The notes: generated from the sequence alone by a model not told the origin. DNA of 32,660 nt from Paenibacillus sp. 598K (GCF_003851045.1 NZ_BFBX01000128.1:27066-59725), one strand, 5' to 3'; positions 15,945 through 22,714 are shown, numbered from the stretch's first letter. Numbers and translations are program-made.

Positions 15945-16567
15945 TATTCCTCAGCCTCTTTCTTAATTGAATAAAAAAGAAAAATAAGCAAAGCAATGAC
16001 AAAGCCGACAAGCCCGATAAATACATCAAGCAATTGCATCATGATGCCTAAAAAGACAACAAAGGCAACAATGAGCAAAATAATGATAATATGCTCTCTC
16101 TTGAATCTAAGTTTTTCAAAATCGAATGTAAAGCCATAGCCTTTTCGATACAAGTAAAGGCTAATAAATATTAATATCCCGGTCAGCAACTGGAATAGAT
16201 AGCCCTTGATGGGATCGGTCTTTATTTCTTCCAGCGAGAACAAAAAATTAATAAAAACCGCTTGAATAACAATGGACGCAGAATAACCAACAATCGTCAT
16301 CAAGAAGGACCAAATCAGCGGTATACGAACAATGGTACTGAAAAACAATGCGGTAATGATGAGATTGACGATGGGAGCAATGTACGATAATGATTCGATA
16401 TTCTCTCTTGTGAGGTAATTCTGAAAATTAATAATCTCAATAATCAGCAAGGAGTGCCAGAAATATTTCTTGAGGTCGAAACGAAACACATACAGTGCAA
16501 CTGCATAGATCGAAAGTCCCTCAATGGTGGAGAACAGCATGAATAACAAAAAATGCGTCACGATCAT
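15941..16567 (-). CDS. Six-TM membrane protein resembling the AgrC sensor half, no kinase
   Basis: A 208-residue very hydrophobic protein with about six TM helices (roughly residues 1-27, 38-50, 62-80, 84-108, 124-140 and 158-200, the last block holding two). It ends in a short Lys/Glu tail (YSIKKEAEEY). Size, topology and place before agrB match the peptide-sensing N-terminal half of AgrC histidine kinases, but the frame stops where DHp and HATPase domains would begin and no kinase frame follows. I start it at ATG 16567, seven bases after AGGG; a TTG one codon earlier is possible. It is markedly AT-rich. The alternative is an LRS-type membrane inhibitor of the LytTR protein or an unrelated transporter-like protein. 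Confidence 0.75.
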   Translation of the reverse strand: MIVTHFLLFMLFSTIEGLSIYAVALYVFRFDLKKYFWHSLLIIEIINFQNYLTRENIESLSYIAPIVNLIITALFFSTIVRIPLIWSFLMTIVGYSASIVIQAVFINFLFSLEEIKTDPIKGYLFQLLTGILIFISLYLYRKGYGFTFDFEKLRFKREHIIIILLIVAFVVFLGIMMQLLDVFIGLVGFVIALLIFLFYSIKKEAEEY

Positions 16568-16597
16568 CAACCATCCCTATCTTTTTGACACCATATG

Positions 16598-16685
16598 CCT
16601 ACTTCTATAATAATCCCAAAGCCGTTTTTTTTCGACCCTTTGTCCCATAATTTTTATCTTGACAAATGACGAGCTACCTACTTCT
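16598..16685. promoter_or_regulatory. AT-rich control region upstream of the agr-like operon
   Basis: The 120-base gap before the operon holds two copies of CCTACTTCT (16598-16606 and 16677-16685, same orientation). It also has an inverted pair TTTGTC/GACAAA (16639-16644 and 16661-16666, 16-base gap) and a minus-strand -10-like TATTAT about 40 bases before the start codon. Nine-base direct repeats are the kind of site LytTR proteins use, although the 79-base spacing is much wider than the usual ~22. Confidence 0.3.
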
Positions 16686-16687
16686 GT

Positions 16688-17578
16688 TTATCTATAGCTC
16701 GGCAATGCCGCTGCGGCTATTCGCTGCTTGCGATATGCTGTCGGCGACATCCCGACCCGCGCCCTGAATAGGCGGACGAAAGTCTTGTACGATCCGAAGC
16801 CGACCTCGTAGCATACCTCCGACACCGACATCCCGGTAGATGCCAGCAGGCCGCAGGCATGGCGAATCCGAAGCTCGCTCAATAGCTGCATAAAGGATAA
16901 ACCCGTCGCCTCCTTGATCCGCTCGCTGATCCGCGACATGCTGATCGCGAAGCGATCCGACAGGATCGTCAGCGTCAACGGCTCCTGGTGGTGTCGCTGG
17001 ATGTAGTGTACGACCCGCCAGATCGGATTGGCCGGGACGAGATTGGTCGACGCCCCCTTCGATCCGCACTCGCCCGACCGACGCTCCCGGTCAAATACGA
17101 TCAGCACCTCGGTCAGCTTCGCCCTCAGCATCGCCCCTCGCCAATCGTCGCTGCGCTCGTACTCCTCCAGCATCTGACGCAGCAAGAGCAGCATACGGTC
17201 ATGCTCCATGCCCGTCATTTGGAGATGAGGCGACAGCGAGGCATCCTCAGCCAGCAGGCGGCCGAGTCCCTCATGAGAGCTCGTCCCCATCAGCAAGTCC
17301 AGGCCGAACATGCAGTTGACGAGCTCCAGCGTATGCCCAGGCTCCGTCTCGATCTCATGGATCTGATAAGGCAGGATTAGTGAGAAGGTCCCCGGTCGCA
17401 TCGAATGCCGAACGCCATTAATCCATTCGGAACCACAGCCTTCCGTCACATAAGAGAATTCGAGGAAATCGTGACGATGCGACGGATAACCTTGCTTCAA
17501 GCGATGGATGTTGATATGTAAGGGCAGCGCGCTGTCCCGATTAGGATAATCTGTGAGCTGGAGAGGATACTGGGCCAT
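16688..17578 (-). CDS. AraC-family transcriptional regulator
   Basis: A 296-residue regulator. The N-terminal cupin sensor domain (residues ~1-150) has HRHDFLEFSYVTEG and the Pro-rich segment MRPGTFSLILPYQIHEIE. The C-terminal double helix-turn-helix (~190-290) has LTILSDRFAISMSRISERIK and VCYEVGFGSYKTFVRLFRAR, ending SPTAYRKQ, the standard AraC signature. The start is ATG 17578 with GGGAG eight bases upstream; the frame is open for 42 codons further but without a ribosome site. It is divergent from a sugar isomerase gene, so that gene is the likely target. The effector is probably a sugar or polyol but cannot be named. Confidence 0.9.
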   Translation of the reverse strand: MAQYPLQLTDYPNRDSALPLHINIHRLKQGYPSHRHDFLEFSYVTEGCGSEWINGVRHSMRPGTFSLILPYQIHEIETEPGHTLELVNCMFGLDLLMGTSSHEGLGRLLAEDASLSPHLQMTGMEHDRMLLLLRQMLEEYERSDDWRGAMLRAKLTEVLIVFDRERRSGECGSKGASTNLVPANPIWRVVHYIQRHHQEPLTLTILSDRFAISMSRISERIKEATGLSFMQLLSELRIRHACGLLASTGMSVSEVCYEVGFGSYKTFVRLFRARVGMSPTAYRKQRIAAAALPSYR

Positions 17579-17645
17579 CACTGACGCTCCCGTCGAATTA
17601 TTGAGACATTGTTCGAAATGTCCGCCATGCTTTTCGTGTTGCTCT

Positions 17646-17676
17646 ATCTTACCATGAAAACGTAATCTGTTAGAAT
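17646..17676. promoter_or_regulatory. Overlapping divergent promoters of the araC-type gene and the isomerase gene
   Basis: On the plus strand TTACCA (17649-17654), a 16-base spacer and TAGAAT (17671-17676, preceded by TGT) form an extended -10 promoter. On the minus strand TGG-TAAGAT (17654-17646) forms another. The minus -10 box covers the plus -35 box, so only one polymerase can sit there at a time and a regulator could switch between the two. Confidence 0.5.
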
Positions 17677-17749
17677 GGAAATAGCCGCCTCGACTCGTGA
17701 ACATCGTCGGCAGCGGTCAAATGGGATGATCTTAAGGAGGATATCAATC

Positions 17750-18586
17750 ATGCTGAGAGGCTTAACCCCTGCTGGTCTGGGGGCTATCGCAAATGATGAA
17801 CAGTACCTGGAGCTCGCTTCGCGCTACGGCTTCCAGACCGTCGACCTCGATCCGACCGGCCTGATCGGCCAACTCGGGCTGGATGGGACAAAAGCACGCC
17901 TGTCCGAGCTGGGTCTGTCGATCGGCTCTATCGGGCTATCTGTAGATTGGCGGACGACCGAGGAGAACTTCCGCACCTCGCTGACGGCGCTGCCAGCTCA
18001 GGCCGCAGCGGCAGCCGCGCTCGGGGTGACCCGTTGCTGCACCTATGTGCTGCCCTCCGTGGACGAGCCTGCCGCCCAATTCACCGTCTCTGCGACCAAG
18101 CGGCTGAGACTGTGCGCTCAGATCCTCGGCGGCTATGGCATCCGGCTCGGACTCGAGTTCGTAGGGCCGCATCATCTGCGCACGCGCTGGGCCAATCCCT
18201 TCCTCTGGACGGCCGAGGATACGCTGGCCTGGATCGAAGCGATCGGCGAACCGAATGTCGGTCTGTTGTTCGATGCCTACCACTGGTATACGACAGGCAT
18301 GACGCTAGAGGACATCGGACGCCTGCGTGCAGATCAGATCGTCCATGTCCATATCAATGATGCCAAGGATGTACCGGTTGCTGAAGCGCTCGACAATGAC
18401 CGCGTCTACCCCGGCGAAGGCGTCATTGATCTTGTCGGCTTCCTGAAGGCGCTACATGCGATTGGCTACAACGGCCCCGTCGCGCAAGAGATCCTCATGC
18501 CTGCTCCGCCGACCGACAGCCCTGAAGCGCTGGCAGAACGCTCGCGCCAAGGCTTCGATCGCGTGTTCGGCGCTGCTGGCCTCTAG
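17750..18586 (+). CDS. Sugar phosphate isomerase/epimerase (xylose isomerase-like TIM barrel)
   Basis: A 278-residue TIM-barrel protein of the AP-endonuclease-2/xylose-isomerase-like family (IolE, IolI and hydroxypyruvate isomerase relatives). Metal-binding positions are in RLGLEFVGPHH, NVGLLFDAYHWY, VHVHINDAKD, PGEGVIDL and VAQEIL, in family order. No exact substrate can be read from this. The start is ATG 17750 after a strong AAGGAGG; the frame is open 25 codons further upstream. It faces an AraC regulator that probably controls it. There is no signal peptide, so it acts in the cytosol. A palindromic repeat begins two bases after the stop. Confidence 0.88.
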   Translation: MLRGLTPAGLGAIANDEQYLELASRYGFQTVDLDPTGLIGQLGLDGTKARLSELGLSIGSIGLSVDWRTTEENFRTSLTALPAQAAAAAALGVTRCCTYVLPSVDEPAAQFTVSATKRLRLCAQILGGYGIRLGLEFVGPHHLRTRWANPFLWTAEDTLAWIEAIGEPNVGLLFDAYHWYTTGMTLEDIGRLRADQIVHVHINDAKDVPVAEALDNDRVYPGEGVIDLVGFLKALHAIGYNGPVAQEILMPAPPTDSPEALAERSRQGFDRVFGAAGL

Positions 18587-18587
18587 A

Positions 18588-18733
18588 CTGCCCTCAAAAC
18601 GGAGCCTACGGTCACGGGATCGTTCTTTCGGGGACAAAGGCGAGCTAAACGCTTTCTGCAAGAAAGCGACTTCGGAAGGATAATCTTCGCTTCTCCAGTA
18701 ACGATTCCGTGCCTCTTCGGCCTTTGAGGGCAG
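18588..18733. repeat. 146-bp imperfect palindrome (REP/MITE-like element)
   Basis: The ends are a perfect 11-bp inverted repeat CTGCCCTCAAA/TTTGAGGGCAG. Inside, ACGGGATCGTT pairs with AACGATTCCGT (one mismatch), and the centre is a small hairpin CGCTTTC/GAAAGCG. The whole would fold into one long branched hairpin. It has no coding potential and sits two bases after the isomerase stop. It resembles non-autonomous palindromic repeats spread through Paenibacillus intergenic DNA, from memory. No target-site duplication is obvious. Confidence 0.6.
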
Positions 18734-18752
18734 CCTGAGTATTTCGCTAACC

Positions 18753-18800
18753 AAAAAACCCCCTCGCCTTCCTTTAAAACAAGGAAGACGAGGGGGTTTT
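18753..18800 (-). terminator. Terminator hairpin overlapping the end of the 99-residue gene, working both ways
   Basis: A 38-bp hairpin (18759-18796) with a long GC-rich stem CCCCCTCG/CGAGGGGG extended by CTTCCTT/AAGGAAG across one C-A mismatch. On the minus strand it ends in TTTTTT; on the plus strand in TTTT. It is a near copy of the hairpin after gerE at 20272-20309, in opposite orientation on the chromosome. Confidence 0.85.
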
Positions 18801-19073
18801 GACATATCCGTCACCGTCAAGCTGCTCCCGCGATAACACTCTCATTAGAGGATCTCTGCGCAGATGAACGATACACTCCACATTGGAGGTATGATACACA
18901 AGATGTCCAGCCTTTGCGTTAAAAAACTCCCTATTCGCTTCCTGTTCGGCAACTTCTCGAATCGGGGCTACCTCCGTAATAACCTTTTTATCGTCCTCCT
19001 CGTGGAATTCAATAACGGAAATTAAAACAAATTGGTCGGGAAACAACTCTCTGACTTGCTGCCACTGCATCAT
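18774..19073 (-). CDS. Uncharacterised 99-residue protein
   Basis: A small soluble protein beginning MMQWQQVRELFPDQFVLI. It has KKVITEVAPIREV, REFFNAKAGHLVYHTSN and VHLRRDPLMR, a pattern I associate with a conserved bacterial hypothetical family but cannot name. It shows no TM segment, Cys pair or catalytic motif. GGAGGG precedes two consecutive ATG codons; either could be the start. The oddity is the C-terminus: the last eight codons and the TAA lie inside the terminator hairpin, so the tail (KTPSSSLF) is dictated by the stem and the stop sits at its loop. The original C-terminus may have been shorter or replaced. Confidence 0.7.
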   Translation of the reverse strand: MMQWQQVRELFPDQFVLISVIEFHEEDDKKVITEVAPIREVAEQEANREFFNAKAGHLVYHTSNVECIVHLRRDPLMRVLSREQLDGDGYVKTPSSSLF

Positions 19074-19168
19074 ACATCCCTCCAGTTCCAGATTTATTAT
19101 CTCGAGATTATTGGACCATTTCCAGAATTAAGCTGCATCCGACTTTGAACTTCCTCACCCTCCTTGGC

Positions 19169-19198
19169 GGATAGCAGACCCCACATTATGACATCCTA
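19169..19198 (+). promoter_or_regulatory. Candidate sigma-G promoter of the YhcN-like gene
   Basis: GGATA, an 18-base spacer and CATCCTA fit the forespore sigma-G consensus (GHATR, N18, CATNHTA) with one mismatch in the -35 element. It lies 53 bases before the ATG. Several YhcN/YlaJ-family genes are made in the forespore, which is consistent. Confidence 0.4.
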
Positions 19199-19250
19199 AG
19201 GAAAGCGGACACTGTGCCGCACGGCAAGGATCACAAGGAGGTCAGAGCGT

Positions 19251-19835
19251 ATGCAGCGTATAGCAAAGCTCGGTGCTGCGGCCTTGATCATCGCAGTCGC
19301 AATCGTAGGCTGCGTCGATGAGCGCCAAGGCGATATCGGCAACCGCAATATACGTCAACAGCAATATAAAAAAGACGCCAACGGCAATTGGATCATTGAC
19401 AAGCGCTTTGCCGTCGATCAGATGAATGAGATGAATCGGGCAGGCAGCAATCGCTTAAACAGCAATAATCTGATCGGCGCTCATCAGAACTACCGAATGG
19501 AGATGAATAGCGACGTCTCGGAAGCAGTGGCATCAATTCCAGGGGTTCGAGCGGCCTATGTGCTGTTGGCCGACCACAACAGCTACTGTGCCATCACGAT
19601 GGAGGACCGCGAGAACGTCGAGCCTCCAACTGATGTGAAGCGTCAGGCGGCCCGCATCATCAAGGAGCTCCATCCTCAACAGGACCGCGTCTACGTATCG
19701 TCGGACCCGGTATTCGTCGATCGGATGTCGATGTATATGAACGAAGCGCAGCTGAAGCGCCCTGTGCAGCCTTACATCGCCGAGTTTAACGCGATGGTGG
19801 ACCGCATCTTCCCGGTCGAAGCAGGGATTCAATAA
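19251..19835 (+). CDS. YhcN/YlaJ-family sporulation lipoprotein
   Basis: A 194-residue lipoprotein. The signal peptide has a basic start (MQRIAK), a hydrophobic core and a lipobox IVGC with the lipidated Cys21. The mature domain has the YhcN/YlaJ pattern: a short polar linker, then VSEAVASIPGVRAAYVLLAD (recalling BON-like domains of the family) and RVYVSSDPVFVDRMSMYMNE. Family members are found at the inner membrane or cortex of spores and affect germination or outgrowth. AAGGAGG lies nine bases before the ATG. It is transcribed alone and ends in a clear terminator; gerE follows. Confidence 0.85.
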   Translation: MQRIAKLGAAALIIAVAIVGCVDERQGDIGNRNIRQQQYKKDANGNWIIDKRFAVDQMNEMNRAGSNRLNSNNLIGAHQNYRMEMNSDVSEAVASIPGVRAAYVLLADHNSYCAITMEDRENVEPPTDVKRQAARIIKELHPQQDRVYVSSDPVFVDRMSMYMNEAQLKRPVQPYIAEFNAMVDRIFPVEAGIQ

Positions 19836-19864
19836 GCGGCAAAACAAATGAGACAAAGCAAAGT

Positions 19865-19895
19865 CCTCCTGCTGCTTTATGCGGGAGGTTTTTTT
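19865..19895 (+). terminator. Rho-independent terminator of the YhcN-like gene
   Basis: The stem CCTCCTGC/GCGGGAGG (one G-T pair) with an eight-base loop is followed by seven T. Confidence 0.85.
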
Positions 19896-19930
19896 CATGT
19901 TCCGTCCAGCCCAATTTTCGAGGGGAGCGC

Positions 19931-19958
19931 ACCATCGCAGGGTCGTATTCATACTATA
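19931..19958 (+). promoter_or_regulatory. Candidate sigma-K promoter of gerE
   Basis: An AC at 19931-19932, a 17-base spacer and CATACTATA (19950-19958) match the mother-cell sigma-K pattern AC, N16-17, CATANNNTA. It lies 64 bases before the gerE start. B. subtilis gerE is a sigma-K gene. A TATAAT overlaps the -10, so sigma-A use is not excluded. Confidence 0.55.
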
Positions 19959-20022
19959 ATTTGACTGTATCCCTTAACCTTGTTAGACCATAAAAACCCG
20001 GGCAAGGAGGGGTGACAAAAAC

Positions 20023-20247
20023 GTGAAGGGTAGCGACCATAAGAGCAAGTTTTTATTGACCGCTCGGGAGCGCGAGGTGTTCGAGCTGCTGGTGCAGGAC
20101 AAAACAACGAGAGATATTGCCAAGCATCTGTACATCAGCGAGAAGACCGTGCGTAACCATATCTCCAATGTCATGCAAAAATTGAATGTCAAAGGTCGTT
20201 CGCAAGCTGTGGTCGAGTTGATTAAGCTTGAGGAGTTAAAAATTTGA
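20023..20247 (+). CDS. gerE: GerE, mother-cell spore coat transcription regulator
   Basis: A 74-residue protein, exactly the size of B. subtilis GerE. It is almost entirely a LuxR-type helix-turn-helix (LTAREREVFELLVQDKTT, then AKHLYISEKTVRNHISNVMQ and KLNVKGRSQAVVEL) with no receiver. GerE acts late in the mother cell, activating or repressing sigma-K-dependent coat and crust genes. The start is GTG 20023 with AAGGAGGGG upstream. A sigma-K-like promoter precedes it and a strong hairpin terminator follows. It could in principle regulate the glycosylation operon to the right. Confidence 0.93.
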   Translation: MKGSDHKSKFLLTAREREVFELLVQDKTTRDIAKHLYISEKTVRNHISNVMQKLNVKGRSQAVVELIKLEELKI

Positions 20248-20271
20248 TCTTTATTCGCACCCCTTGGTGAA

Positions 20272-20315
20272 CCTCCTCGTCTTCCTTGCTTTAAAGGAAG
20301 GCGAGGAGGTTTTTT
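20272..20315 (+). terminator. Rho-independent terminator of gerE, second copy of the repeated hairpin
   Basis: A 38-bp hairpin at 20272-20309 with stem CCTCCTCG/CGAGGAGG extended through CTTCCTT/AAGGAAG-type pairing, followed by TTTTTT. Its reverse complement differs from the hairpin at 18759-18796 at only three of 38 positions, two of which form a compensatory pair. Confidence 0.9.
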
Positions 20316-20350
20316 GGCGCCTTGACGAACACCACCACGAACAAACTCTA

Positions 20351-20405
20351 TTGACAATAAGTCATCCTCAACCTTATACTACCTAGTATTAGTACCAGGT
20401 ACTAT
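20351..20405 (+). promoter_or_regulatory. fabH promoter with two overlapping FapR-like operators
   Basis: TTGACA (20351-20356), an 18-base spacer and TATACT (20375-20380) form a strong sigma-A promoter. At 20389-20405 TTAGTACCAGGTACTAT matches the FapR operator (TTAGTACCTRRTACTAA) at 15 of 17 positions. A second site ATACTACCTAGTATTAG at 20376-20392 matches at about 13 of 17 and covers the -10 box. FapR represses lipid synthesis genes and is released by malonyl-CoA. Confidence 0.8.
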
Positions 20406-20442
20406 AACCAGAGTATATATCCCCTGAGGAGGTAGAGATAGG

Positions 20443-21450
20443 ATGACTACCAGCCGTATGCAATCCAACGCCGTCATCACGGCAATCGGCAGCTATGTAC
20501 CCGAGCAAGTGCTCCGCAATGCGGATCTCGAACGGATGGTGGATACGAACGACGAATGGATCGTCCAGCGCACAGGCATCCGCGAGCGGCGGATCAGCGC
20601 CCCTGAGGAGTATGCGAGCGACCTCGCCGTCGCCGCTGTACGCGACCTTGAGCATCGTTACCTGGCCCGGCTGAGCGACATCGATTATATTATCGTCGCC
20701 ACCTCGACGCCGGATACCGTCTTCCCCAGCGTCGCCTCCAGGGTCCAGCATGCCTGCGGCATCGTCTCCGCCGGGGCCGTCGATATCCAGGCGGCATGCG
20801 CCGGCTTCGTCTCCGGGCTGCAGCTCGCCAGCGGCCTGCTGCTCAGCGGCAGCTGCCGCAAGATTCTCGTCATCGGAACCGAGACCTTGTCCAAAATTAC
20901 GGATTACACCGACCGCTCGACCTGTATCTTGTTCGGCGACGGGGCCGGCGCCGTACTCGTCGAAGCCGCCGCTGACGGCGCTGGCGCCTTCATCGCCTCG
21001 CGAAGCGCGACCGATGGCGCCGCTGGGCATCATCTTTACTGTTCCGCGTTATCCGACAACATCGGCGGACAGCCGATCGCAACCGAGCGTCGAATCGTGC
21101 AAAACGGCCGCGAGGTGTATAAATGGGCGGTGACACAAGTGTCCGGAGGTGTGCTGGAGCTGCTCGAAACGGCCGGCATCGAGCCCCCGGCGCTCGACTG
21201 GCTCATCCCCCACAGCGCCAATCTGCGTATCCTCGAATCGGTCAGCGAGCGGACCGGCATCGATATGACGCGAGTGCTGGAGAGCGTCGTCCACTATGGC
21301 AATACCTCTGCCGCCTCAATCCCGCTGGCGCTCGACCTCGCCGTGCGCGACGGTCGGGTGCAGCCTGGTCAACTGCTGCTGCTGTATGGCTTCGGCGGCG
21401 GACTGACCCAATCGGGTCTGCTGCTCCGCTGGACGCTGGAGCCCCGATGA
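20443..21450 (+). CDS. fabH: Beta-ketoacyl-ACP synthase III (FabH paralogue)
   Basis: A 335-residue condensing enzyme that starts fatty-acid synthesis by joining acyl-CoA with malonyl-ACP in the cytosol. The triad is complete: Cys119 in DIQAACAGF, His257 in WLIPHSANLR and Asn287 in HYGNTSAASIP. TGIRERR near residue 45 and the C-terminal YGFGGGLTQSGLLLRW fit FabH. GAGGAGG precedes the ATG by ten bases. It stands alone rather than in a fab cluster, so it may be a second copy (FabHA/FabHB type) with its own primer preference. FapR-like operators tie it to membrane lipid control. The primer (branched or straight) cannot be read from sequence. Confidence 0.93.
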   Translation: MTTSRMQSNAVITAIGSYVPEQVLRNADLERMVDTNDEWIVQRTGIRERRISAPEEYASDLAVAAVRDLEHRYLARLSDIDYIIVATSTPDTVFPSVASRVQHACGIVSAGAVDIQAACAGFVSGLQLASGLLLSGSCRKILVIGTETLSKITDYTDRSTCILFGDGAGAVLVEAAADGAGAFIASRSATDGAAGHHLYCSALSDNIGGQPIATERRIVQNGREVYKWAVTQVSGGVLELLETAGIEPPALDWLIPHSANLRILESVSERTGIDMTRVLESVVHYGNTSAASIPLALDLAVRDGRVQPGQLLLLYGFGGGLTQSGLLLRWTLEPR

Positions 21451-21459
21451 AGCCAATGC

Positions 21460-21488
21460 GCTGCGCGGCCCGCTACGGACCGCGCAGC
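21460..21488. terminator. Hairpin between convergent fabH and ATP-grasp genes
   Basis: A nine-base perfect stem GCTGCGCGG/CCGCGCAGC with an 11-base loop sits in the 49-base gap between two convergent stops. Neither side has a T-run, so it is a weak or accessory terminator at best. Confidence 0.45.
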
Positions 21489-21499
21489 TCAGCTCATGG

Positions 21500-22714
21500 T
21501 CAGCCACATTCTGGACATTCGGTTGCAGCAGACACCCTATCGATCGTATCGATCGTAACGCTGCGCTTGACGTTCTGCAGCAGCTTTAGCGCATCCTCCA
21601 GCGTATCGCCCTTGACGACGATCTGGCCGATCCGGTCGGTGCCGACCCGGAACGGTCGCACGCTATCGCCCAGACGATAATCAAAGCTGATCTGGATGAC
21701 ATCCGGATGCGGCTCGCAGCCAATCTCCTGCTTCACTAGCCTGCCATGACTGTTATGGATGAGCAGCTCGCATGCGCATGGGGTAGCCCCCACCCTCTCA
21801 AATCTGGGCGAACGATCAAGCGCAGCCCGCACCATCTGTTCATAATAGTCATAGCCATAATGGGTCGACACAATCTCCGGCAGACAAGTCGCTCCTGCAC
21901 GACCGCCGATCTCCAGGACATAGACCTCCTGGCCCACCAGCATAAAATCCGCGTTGATTGCGCAATTGTCCAGCTCCAGGGCAGCAATGCTGCGCTTCAG
22001 CTGCTCCTGCGCGTCTCGCACAGTCTCATCCGCGAGCGCATAAGGCACATAGTGCCCGATCGGCACCCCCGCATCCCCGTAAAACATAAAATCTCCATGC
22101 GGCAAGATGTATTGAATCTCGCCGTCATAGACGAAGGCTTGAGCGCCGAATTCGATCCCTTCCAAATACTGCTCGACGATAAAAAACGACTGTTTCGTCG
22201 CCTTCATCACCCTATCGTAGGCGGCGTCAACCGCTTCTGGCGACTCCACCTTAATGATGCCCTTGCTGCCGCCGCCATCAACGGCCTTGAAGACAACCGA
22301 GTGCGGCAGCGACTGATAAGCGCGTCGAGCCGCATCGCGACTGTCTGCCCGGAGCCAGGAGGCGGTACGTACCGAATGTTTGGCGAATGCCTGCTTCATC
22401 TCCCATTTGTTCGAAGACAGGCGAGCCGCCCGCTCGCTAAGGCCCTTCAGTCCCAGAGCATCGCAGACCGCTCCGACGGCCCGGACCGCTACATCGGTGC
22501 CCGTCGTGCAGACGCCGCTGACACGTTCGGCGCGCGCAACCTGCAGGATGCCTTCGATATCCGTCGTATCGACCTCGTACACACGGTCCGCATAGCGGAA
22601 CCCCGGATAGTCTCCCGAACAACTGGCGACGATGACTTCCAGCCCCATCGCCTTCGCCTTGCGGATGAGCGGCACCTGGCTGATGCCTGCCCCGAGTACG
22701 AGCAGCCGGCTCAT
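21500..22714 (-). CDS. ATP-grasp ligase, last gene of the glycosylation operon
   Basis: A 404-residue ATP-grasp protein. An N-terminal Rossmann-like pre-ATP domain (LLVLGAGISQVPLIRKAKAM) is followed by the ATP-binding lid (VFKAVDGGGSKGIIKVES), EQYLEGIEFGAQAFVYDG and the Mg-binding segment LEIGGRAGATCLPEIVS. Such enzymes join a carboxylate to an amine via an acyl-phosphate. Next to a DegT aminotransferase, which makes an amino-sugar, it plausibly attaches an amino acid or other acid to the amino group; the substrate is an inference. Its ATG overlaps the aminotransferase stop (ATGA), with GAGGGAG upstream. It ends in a CPECG tail. Confidence 0.85.
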   Translation of the reverse strand: MSRLLVLGAGISQVPLIRKAKAMGLEVIVASCSGDYPGFRYADRVYEVDTTDIEGILQVARAERVSGVCTTGTDVAVRAVGAVCDALGLKGLSERAARLSSNKWEMKQAFAKHSVRTASWLRADSRDAARRAYQSLPHSVVFKAVDGGGSKGIIKVESPEAVDAAYDRVMKATKQSFFIVEQYLEGIEFGAQAFVYDGEIQYILPHGDFMFYGDAGVPIGHYVPYALADETVRDAQEQLKRSIAALELDNCAINADFMLVGQEVYVLEIGGRAGATCLPEIVSTHYGYDYYEQMVRAALDRSPRFERVGATPCACELLIHNSHGRLVKQEIGCEPHPDVIQISFDYRLGDSVRPFRVGTDRIGQIVVKGDTLEDALKLLQNVKRSVTIDTIDRVSAATECPECG

